Shown here piece by piece: positions 1 through 4,560 of a DNA stretch of 5,544 nt (its first letter is position 1; each line of letters starts with the position of its first letter). The stretch lies in NCBI GenBank assembly GCA_003524705.1, contig DQGV01000441.1:1-5544 (forward strand), read 5' to 3'. The notes beneath the pieces are model-generated. The model saw only the letters and a program-made list of their open reading frames with translations. It had not been told where the DNA came from and ran no database searches. The position numbers and the translations under genes were made by a program. Origin of the DNA: Anaerolineae bacterium. GTDB taxonomy: Bacteria > Chloroflexota > Anaerolineae > Anaerolineales > Villigracilaceae.

Positions 1-1
1 T

Positions 2-286
2 CCTTTAAACACTGTCGCTTTAATACTTCAATCGCCTGGATACGCAACTATCATAATAATTTATCTGTTTAATGATGGGCCGCTTTTCGTTGAACTTTCT
101 CATTCATCAGAAATTATTTTAGAATATGTAACACTCTATATAATTCCAAGTATTCCCTTTATTTATTTAGGAGTACTGTTAAACTCTAAGGATAGAAAAA
201 CAAAGATTTTCGGAATAAGTCTTTTGATATTTTACGTTTTATTATTAACAACTTTTGGACCGTTCGTTATTGCACTATTATCATAA
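2..286 (+). CDS. C-terminal part of an unidentified membrane protein
   Basis: An open frame runs from the left edge to a TAA at 284-286 and encodes about 94 residues; the start lies outside the window. The visible part is mostly hydrophobic. One segment (TIIIIYLF) lies near the start, a second (around TLYIIPSIPFIYLGVLL) in the middle, and a third (around ISLLIFYVLLLTTFGPFVIALL) at the very C-terminus. A short charged loop, NSKDRKTK, separates the last two. This pattern fits the end of a multi-pass integral membrane protein. No family motif is recognisable, so no function is proposed. The sequence is visibly richer in A/T than the synthase gene that follows 48 bp later on the same strand. That 48-bp gap shows no clear promoter or terminator, so co-transcription with the next gene is possible but unproven. 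Confidence 0.6.
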   Translation, partial: PLNTVALILQSPGYATIIIIYLFNDGPLFVELSHSSEIILEYVTLYIIPSIPFIYLGVLLNSKDRKTKIFGISLLIFYVLLLTTFGPFVIALLS

Positions 287-334
287 ATGTATTTGGGAAT
301 ATTACTTCAAAAATATATCCTGCAAGGAAACTAA

Positions 335-1414
335 ATGACAACTCCTCATACCCACTCCCCAACCCTACTCAAACCTGCCAAACCTGTTGGCATTATCGGA
401 TATGGCGCGTATGTGCCACGATTCCGTTTACCTGCTAAAGAAGTCGCGCGTGTATGGACAGGTAAAAGCGGCGGACTTCCTATCAAAGAGAAAGCTGTAC
501 CCGGATTAGATGAAGACGTGATTACCATGTCTATTGAAGCGGCGCGTAATGCTATGAAGCGTGCTCAAATTGACCCAACTGAATTAAGAGCGGTATGGGT
601 CGGAAGTGAGTCACACCCTTACGCGGTAAAACCAACTTCCACCTTAGTCGCTGAAGCGATTGGTGCAGTCCCAAACACGCAAGCCGCAGATTGGGAATTC
701 GCATGCAAAGCCGGCACAGAAGCTTTAGTCGCCGCAATGGGTTTGGTTGGTTCGGGCATGGGTCATTACGCCATGGCAATTGGCATGGATACTGCGCAAG
801 GCAAGCCCGGCGACGCGCTTGAATATACGGCGGGTGCTGGTGGTGGCGCATATATTTTAGGACCTGCTGAAGAGTCACTTGCACAAATTAATTTTTCGTA
901 TTCGTTCGTCACCGATACGCCCGATTTTTGGCGACGTGAATATCAAAAATATCCTGAACATGGCATGCGTTTTACGGGCGAGCCTGCTTATTTCAAACAC
1001 ATCACCGAAGCCGCCACGCATTTGATGCAAGCCGCAGGCACAACTGCAAAAGATTACAAGTGGGCGGTCTTTCATCAGCCGAATACAAAATTTCCGCAAC
1101 GTGTTGCAGGTCAACTTGGTTTTTCGGCGGAACAAATTGAGCCGGGACTTTTAGTACCGGTGATTGGAAATACTTATGCAGGTGCGGCGATGATTGGACT
1201 GACCGCGACTCTTGACATCGCTCAACCTGGTGACAGAATCCTCGTCGTTTCTTTTGGAAGTGGAGCTGGTTCTGATGCCTTCGACATCACCGTCACTGAC
1301 AAAATTACTGGACGTGCAGGTTTGGCTGTCAAAACACAAGAATATATTTCCAGACGAACTGAAATTGATTACGCAACCTATGTTCGTTATCGTGGAAAAC
1401 TCGCAATGAAATAA
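335..1414 (+). CDS. Archaeal-type hydroxymethylglutaryl-CoA synthase
   Basis: Condenses acetyl-CoA with acetoacetyl-CoA to HMG-CoA, the entry to the mevalonate pathway; cytoplasmic. The 359 residues match the archaeal-type family in length (about 350) and layout. Visible landmarks are the N-terminal [14 protein letters not shown] (19-32), an [18 protein letters not shown] block (48-65), [12 protein letters not shown] with the conserved Glu92, the nucleophile Cys124 in [10 protein letters not shown], His247 in FHQPN, GNTYAGA (278-284), the glycine-rich [11 protein letters not shown] (306-316), and the family's C-terminal [11 protein letters not shown]. The ATG at 335 is supported by AAGGAA at 324-329. 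About 16 poorly conserved residues precede the first conserved strand. A thiolase homologue follows 46 bp downstream, as in archaeal operons. All expected catalytic residues are present, unlike in the neighbour. A PksG-like or other beta-branching HMGS role is less likely, because no polyketide genes are visible and the motifs are of the archaeal type. Confidence 0.93.
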   Translation: MTTPHTHSPTLLKPAKPVGIIGYGAYVPRFRLPAKEVARVWTGKSGGLPIKEKAVPGLDEDVITMSIEAARNAMKRAQIDPTELRAVWVGSESHPYAVKPTSTLVAEAIGAVPNTQAADWEFACKAGTEALVAAMGLVGSGMGHYAMAIGMDTAQGKPGDALEYTAGAGGGAYILGPAEESLAQINFSYSFVTDTPDFWRREYQKYPEHGMRFTGEPAYFKHITEAATHLMQAAGTTAKDYKWAVFHQPNTKFPQRVAGQLGFSAEQIEPGLLVPVIGNTYAGAAMIGLTATLDIAQPGDRILVVSFGSGAGSDAFDITVTDKITGRAGLAVKTQEYISRRTEIDYATYVRYRGKLAMK

Positions 1415-1419
1415 AAAAC

Positions 1420-1447
1420 GTAGGGGCACGATATATCGTGCCCCTAC
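1420..1447. repeat. Perfect 28-bp palindrome between synthase and thiolase genes
   Basis: The half-site GTAGGGGCACGATA is followed directly by its exact reverse complement, giving a 28-bp perfect dyad. In RNA it would form a roughly 12-bp GC-rich stem with a 4-nt loop. It begins 6 nt after the synthase stop and ends 3 nt before the AGGA (1451-1454) that serves the thiolase ATG. There is no T-run after it, so it is not a normal intrinsic terminator. From memory, GTAGGGGCACG-type palindromes are dispersed repeats in Chloroflexota and cyanobacteria; copy number in this genome cannot be seen here. It could stabilise the upstream message or modulate translation of the second gene. Confidence 0.85.
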
Positions 1448-1460
1448 AATAGGATAAAAC

Positions 1461-2618
1461 ATGACAGAAGTCGTTATTGCAGGAATAGGTCAAACTGAAG
1501 TTGGCGAGCATTGGGATATTGGTTTAAGAGATTTAGCTTTTCTCGCCATTCAAAATGCAGTTAAAGATTCAGGCGGGTTAAAACCGCAATCATTATTCGT
1601 TGGAAATATGCTCGCGCCGAATCTTTCAAATCAAGCGCATCTCGGTGCATTGCTTGCAGATTATGCTGGTTTGCTTGGCATTGAAGCAGTCACCATCGAA
1701 GCCGCAGGTGCATCTGGTGGCGCGGCTTTGCGTCAGGGTTATCTCGCTGTCGCCAGTGGATTTGTAGATGTTGCCTTAGTTGTAGGTGTTGAAAAATTTA
1801 CAGATAAAGTCGGTTCAAGTGTTGATGCCGCGCTTGCAACAACAGGTGATTCAGATTTTGAATCGATTCAAGGAATGACACCCGCCGCGCAAGCCGCACT
1901 CTTAATGAAAAGATATATCCATGAATATGAAACTCCCAAAGATGCTTTCGCGGGCTTTGCGTTAACTGCACATGCAAATGGTGTTGCCAATAAAAACGCG
2001 ATGTTCAGAAAAGCAATCAAGCCTGAAACGTATGCAAAAGCAGAAATGGTCAGTGACCTGTTGAATATGTTTGATATGGCTCCCAATGCAGATGGCGCCG
2101 CCGCGCTTCTCTTAACTCGGGCAGACCTGATTCCATCTGGTCATCAGAATCCACTCGTGAAAATTATCGGCTCCGCCGCATCGTCAGATACCTTGGCATT
2201 ACATGATAGAAAAGATATGTTGTATTTTGATACTGCGCAAATCTCAGCAGGCAAAGCGATGAAGCAAGCAGGTTTGACGCTAGACAAAATTAACTTCTTT
2301 GAATATCACGATACATTTGGAATTTATGCCGCATTACAACTTGAAGCCGTTGGATTTGCTATCAAAGGCAAGGGTTGGAAGTTAGCCGCAGATAATGAAA
2401 TTGGTTTGAAGGGAAAAATCCCATGCGCGACAATGGGTGGAATGAAAGCACGCGGATTTGCAGGCGGTGCCGCAGGTGTGTATCAGGCAGTGGATGCAGT
2501 CACCCAGTTACGAGGTCAGGCTGAAGCGAATCAAATTGAAAATGCAAAAGTTGGTTTGATTCAATCCTTAGGCGGACCGGCATCTACTGCAGTGAGTCAT
2601 ATCTTGCAAAGATTGTAA
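1461..2618 (+). CDS. SCP2-type thiolase-superfamily protein lacking the usual catalytic Cys and His
   Basis: The 385 residues cover a complete thiolase fold of the archaeal/SCP2-like type: N-terminal VVIAGIGQTEVGEH, the VDVALVVGVEKFTD block (102-115), an EYHDTF motif with His283, KARGFAGGAAGVYQ (329-342), and a C-terminal QSLGGPASTAVSHIL. Family members normally make acetoacetyl-CoA and pass it to HMG-CoA synthase. The residues needed for that are altered. The nucleophile position in AACASGG is Gly83 (GGT, 1707-1709). The GHPxGATG histidine is Phe333 (TTT, 2457-2459). HDCF/HDAF reads HDTF. Only His283 remains, and a cysteine, Cys322, lies just before the MGG turn. The frame is intact and well conserved outside these sites, so this looks like an altered enzyme and not a decayed gene. 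It may be a structural partner of the synthase, or a thiolase-fold aldolase or other lyase. AGGA at 1451-1454 supports the ATG. No DUF35 partner follows. Confidence 0.88.
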   Translation: MTEVVIAGIGQTEVGEHWDIGLRDLAFLAIQNAVKDSGGLKPQSLFVGNMLAPNLSNQAHLGALLADYAGLLGIEAVTIEAAGASGGAALRQGYLAVASGFVDVALVVGVEKFTDKVGSSVDAALATTGDSDFESIQGMTPAAQAALLMKRYIHEYETPKDAFAGFALTAHANGVANKNAMFRKAIKPETYAKAEMVSDLLNMFDMAPNADGAAALLLTRADLIPSGHQNPLVKIIGSAASSDTLALHDRKDMLYFDTAQISAGKAMKQAGLTLDKINFFEYHDTFGIYAALQLEAVGFAIKGKGWKLAADNEIGLKGKIPCATMGGMKARGFAGGAAGVYQAVDAVTQLRGQAEANQIENAKVGLIQSLGGPASTAVSHILQRL

Positions 2619-2622
2619 AATC

Positions 2623-3417
2623 TTATTGAGCATCAATTGCTAAAATAAAATCTAGAATTCGTTCTTGAAGTTCTGATTCATTTTCAGTCTCGAACAAATC
2701 AGTTCCATGTGCTGAGCCTGGATAGGTTTGCCATTCTTTCGGCTCAGCTGCTAAATCAAACAAAGCACGTGTTTGATCTTGCGAAACCACATTATCGTTT
2801 TCGGCAGTGATAAATAATTTCGAGATGTTTGTATTAACGTCTGCTGGGAGAATTTCAAAATCAAATTGTGATATTTCAGGTGGAGAGGCAACCACAATGA
2901 GCCCATCGGCTTGAGATTCGGCAGCGAGTTTTGCAGAGGCACATCCGCCCAAGCTCGCACCAACAAGAATAATTTTCTTTGCACCATGTGCACGCATGAA
3001 ATTAATTGCACCACGCAAATCATTCACAAACTTTTTTAATTCAGTTTCGTTGGCGGATCCAGACTCGCGGCAACCATGCCATTGATAAGTCAATGCAGTC
3101 ATACCGTTTTGAGCAACAATTTCAGCCATGTCTTCCCATCCCCTTTTGCAATTTCCCATCACAGAAAAAATTACAGCAGTATCACCTTCACCATAAAGAG
3201 TTCCCTCAATAGTTGCATTGTCAGGAGTAGTAAAGGTTATCCTTGTTTGAGTAGAAGGCGTGGATGTAGGTAAAGTTGGTAAATCAGTTTCAGTCGCAAT
3301 TACTTCAGTTGCAAATGGTGTTGGCGTTGGCATCGGGCTGTCACAAGCAGTCAGAAGCAGAATCAGGATGAAGGCTTGCACTGAGCCGAGTCGAAGTGTC
3401 AAATAAATGAAGCGCAT
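2623..3417 (-). CDS. Alpha/beta-hydrolase lipoprotein, dienelactone-hydrolase-like
   Basis: A predicted exported lipoprotein of 264 residues. Residues 1-24 form a signal peptide ending in the lipobox LTAC, with Cys25 as lipidation site. A Thr/Pro-rich stalk (about 28-58, TPTP repeats) follows, then an alpha/beta-hydrolase domain (about 60-262). The likely triad is Ser155 in the nucleophile elbow GASLGG (153-158), Asp208 in TAENDNV and His237 in GSAHGTD. The oxyanion region would be near VMGNCKRGWED (87-97), a GN-C pattern in place of the more usual HG. The substrate is unknown; an esterase or peptidase-like role outside the membrane is plausible. It converges on the thiolase gene with 4 bp between stops, leaving no room for a separate terminator. 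It lies 54 bp downstream of the anti-sigma gene in the same direction, so it may belong to that operon. No good ribosome site lies directly before the ATG. Codons 7-13 overlap a REP-like repeat. Confidence 0.85.
   Translation of the reverse strand: MRFIYLTLRLGSVQAFILILLLTACDSPMPTPTPFATEVIATETDLPTLPTSTPSTQTRITFTTPDNATIEGTLYGEGDTAVIFSVMGNCKRGWEDMAEIVAQNGMTALTYQWHGCRESGSANETELKKFVNDLRGAINFMRAHGAKKIILVGASLGGCASAKLAAESQADGLIVVASPPEISQFDFEILPADVNTNISKLFITAENDNVVSQDQTRALFDLAAEPKEWQTYPGSAHGTDLFETENESELQERILDFILAIDAQ
3379..3398. repeat. REP-like imperfect palindrome inside the signal-peptide codons
   Basis: The + strand reads CACTGAGCCGAGTCGAAGTG, with CACT...AGTG ends and an imperfect GAGC/GTCG interior. 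From memory, CACTGAGC..GTCGAAGTG sequences are a very common dispersed palindrome type in bacterial genomes. Here it lies within codons 7-13 of the hydrolase lipoprotein on the - strand, contributing residues around TLRLGSV in the n-region of its signal peptide. Identity as a mobile or REP element rests on recollection of the motif, since only one copy is in view. Confidence 0.5.
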
Positions 3418-3420
3418 AAC

Positions 3421-3462
3421 TAGTAGTATAGTGTCGCCTCTTTGATAAATCCTCCTACTACA
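3421..3462 (-). promoter_or_regulatory. Possible leader structure with distant AGGAGG before the hydrolase gene
   Basis: The 54 bp between the anti-sigma stop and the hydrolase ATG hold a perfect AGGAGG (minus strand, 3456-3451), but it ends 33 nt before the ATG, too far for normal use. No ATG, GTG or TTG start follows it at the right distance. TAGTAG (3460-3455) can pair with CTACTA (3426-3421), which would loop out the spacer and bring the AGGAGG nearer the start codon. The stem is short and the idea is tentative. Confidence 0.25.
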
Positions 3463-3471
3463 GAAGGGTAT

Positions 3472-3837
3472 TTATGATTTAAGTTGTCTTCCTAAATACG
3501 GAATCGTGAGTGCAGAAAGGAAAGCAGCAATTCCAAATAAAGTTACTGGAATAAGCCAATCGGCATTGACTAGAAAACTTTGATACAACAAAATACTTTG
3601 AATTTTTATTTTTGCTAACATAATCGGCGGGAGATTTAATACTGTGAAATACAATGCGCCAATACATAATGCAATCACAAAACTTAATACAAAATCATTC
3701 CATGTGACGAGTGTTGGTCGCACATCTTTTTGAATGCGCGACATTACATTTGTTGTAATGCTTTGCGGCATTTCTACTAAATCATAAGTTTTGAGTGCAT
3801 CTTCAATTAATGAATCTTGAGTTAAGCGGTTATCCAT
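3472..3837 (-). CDS. Membrane anti-sigma-like protein, partner of the ECF sigma factor
   Basis: This 121-residue protein is most likely the anti-sigma factor for the upstream ECF sigma gene. An N-terminal cytoplasmic part of about 47 residues (LIEDALKTYDLVEMPQSITTNVMSRIQ) is followed by two hydrophobic helices, about 48-72 and 93-114, joined by a loop of about 20 residues, with a short basic C-terminus (GRQLKS). It has no HxxxCxxC zinc-binding anti-sigma signature, so assignment rests on context and topology. Its ATG lies inside the sigma gene, and the 16-nt overlap includes the sigma stop codon. A GGAGG four bases before the ATG, within sigma codons, gives a strong ribosome site. Such overlap suggests translational coupling and balanced production. 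Homologues with a short cytoplasmic stretch of similar pattern (L..Y.L..MP......VM.RI) follow ECF genes in Chloroflexota, from memory. Function is inferred, not shown by a recognised catalytic or binding motif. Confidence 0.7.
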   Translation of the reverse strand: MDNRLTQDSLIEDALKTYDLVEMPQSITTNVMSRIQKDVRPTLVTWNDFVLSFVIALCIGALYFTVLNLPPIMLAKIKIQSILLYQSFLVNADWLIPVTLFGIAAFLSALTIPYLGRQLKS

Positions 3838-4382
3838 GATTCCTCCAAGTGTGCAAGTGACTTGCGAAGCTGTTCCTTTGCACGAAAAATGCCGGTCTTG
3901 ACAGTACCAAGTGGCAGGTTAAGAGTCGAGGCGATTTCTTCATAAGACATTTCATTTTGATAGCGAAGCGTTATCAAAATTTTATATTGACTATCTAGTT
4001 CATCAATGGCTTGATGTAAAAATTTTCTAGTTTCATTTGATTCGATTTCAGAAGCGGGGTTATCAAATTGCGGAATGTCTTCCATTACGTCATCACCCAA
4101 ATCATTAAGCGATTTTCGTAAATTCGGTAAACGGTTATAGCAAAGGTTTGTGACAATGCGATACAGCCAGGTGCGAAATTGTGATTGACCTTTGAAATTT
4201 GGCAAAGCAGTCCATGCTCGTACAAAAGTTTCTTGCGTTAAATCCAATGCTTCGTTTTCATCTTTGACCACACGCAAGGCAAGGTTGTAGACATATTTCT
4301 GATGTTCGTTGATGAGCAAAGCAAAGGCATCTTGATTGCCTTTTTGAGCTTGTTGAATGAGTGTCTGTTCGTCGGCAGGCAT
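3822..4382 (-). CDS. ECF-family RNA polymerase sigma factor
   Basis: At 186 residues this is a typical extracytoplasmic-function sigma factor with only regions 2 and 4. Region 2 spans about 20-90: HQKYVYNLALRVVKDENEALDLTQETFVRAW holds the core-binding helix with the DLTQETFVRAW hallmark (47-57), followed by the promoter -10 contact and melting segment FRTWLYRIVTNLCYNRL (69-85). An acidic linker (about 94-115) leads to region 4 (about 120-175), with LRYQNEMSYEEIASTLNLPLGTVKTGIFRAKEQL as the helix-turn-helix that reads the -35 element. The ATG at 4382 has no Shine-Dalgarno and lies about 10 nt from the predicted transcription start. The next gene overlaps its stop by 16 nt and probably encodes its anti-sigma factor. 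The promoter immediately upstream matches the one driving the divergent repeat protein, which suggests positive autoregulation. The ECF subgroup cannot be assigned by eye. Confidence 0.95.
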   Translation of the reverse strand: MPADEQTLIQQAQKGNQDAFALLINEHQKYVYNLALRVVKDENEALDLTQETFVRAWTALPNFKGQSQFRTWLYRIVTNLCYNRLPNLRKSLNDLGDDVMEDIPQFDNPASEIESNETRKFLHQAIDELDSQYKILITLRYQNEMSYEEIASTLNLPLGTVKTGIFRAKEQLRKSLAHLEESWITA

Positions 4383-4400
4383 AGTGGTTCTAAAGAATTA

Positions 4401-4426
4401 GACAGGGAAAGTTGGAAAAAGTTTCA
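4401..4426 (-). promoter_or_regulatory. Predicted ECF-type promoter of the sigma/anti-sigma operon
   Basis: On the minus strand, TGAAAC (4426-4421) followed by TTTTTC forms the -35 element. TGTC (4404-4401) followed by TAAT forms the -10 element. The spacing is 16 nt. The architecture resembles the known TGAAAC-N16-CGTC/CGTA promoters of Bacillus SigW/SigM-type sigma factors. The predicted start is near 4392-4394, leaving a leader of only about 10 nt. A matching promoter with identical spacing faces the other way at 4498-4523. Confidence 0.7.
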
Positions 4427-4430
4427 CTTA

Positions 4431-4492
4431 GACGGAAGACCGTAGACGATGGACGGTAAAGTGATACTGTCTACGGTCAATCGTCCACCGTC
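4431..4492. repeat. Inverted pair of four degenerate 7-bp repeats between divergent promoters
   Basis: On the + strand four consecutive heptads start with GAC at 4431, 4438, 4445 and 4452. After a 6-nt spacer (4459-4464), four heptads on the minus strand start with GAC at 4492, 4485, 4478 and 4471. The consensus is roughly GAC[CGA][GA][TA]N; GACCGTA occurs once on each strand. The two sets face each other, and the longest exact dyad is GACCGTAGAC (4438-4447) with GTCTACGGTC (4469-4478). A second pairing, 4449-4457 with 4487-4495, conflicts with the first. It could be an operator array or a dispersed heptanucleotide repeat of the STRR kind known in cyanobacteria. Confidence 0.8.
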
Positions 4493-4497
4493 CATTT

Positions 4498-4523
4498 TGA
4501 AACTTTTTCTCGATTCTTCTGTC
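4498..4523 (+). promoter_or_regulatory. Predicted ECF-type promoter of the DUF4097-type gene
   Basis: TGAAAC (4498-4503) followed by TTTTTC is the -35 element, and TGTC (4520-4523) followed by AAAT is the -10 element, with 16 nt between TGAAAC and TGTC. The first 12 bases, the spacing, the CTGTC, and a TAGAAC at the same distance downstream are all shared with the opposite-strand promoter of the sigma gene. Predicted start is near 4530-4532, giving a leader of about 30 nt with AAGGAG at 4548-4553. Confidence 0.72.
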
Positions 4524-4560
4524 AAATCTAATAGAACATCATACAACAAGGAGTAACAAA

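Noticed and set aside
287..334. Sigma-70 promoter before the synthase gene
   Set aside because: TTGGGA and AT-rich hexamers are present, but spacing is far from 17 nt and no pair is convincing.
1420..1447. Intrinsic terminator after the synthase gene
   Set aside because: The stem is strong, but the following bases are AATAGGATAAAAC with no T-run, and the next gene starts 13 nt later on the same strand.
346..1511. Several minus-strand and +2 open frames across the synthase gene
   Set aside because: They overlap a fully conserved HMG-CoA synthase, have no recognisable domains, and have compositions typical of antisense reading.
1461..2618. Thiolase homologue as a pseudogene
   Set aside because: The frame is intact at full family length with all structural blocks preserved; only catalytic positions differ, which fits altered function better than decay.
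2619..2622. Bidirectional terminator between the convergent thiolase and hydrolase genes
   Set aside because: Only 4 bp separate the stop codons and no GC-rich stem with a T-run is visible in the adjacent coding ends.
4431..4492. CRISPR array
   Set aside because: Units are 7 bp, contiguous, degenerate and in inverted orientation; there are no spacers of CRISPR length and no cas genes.
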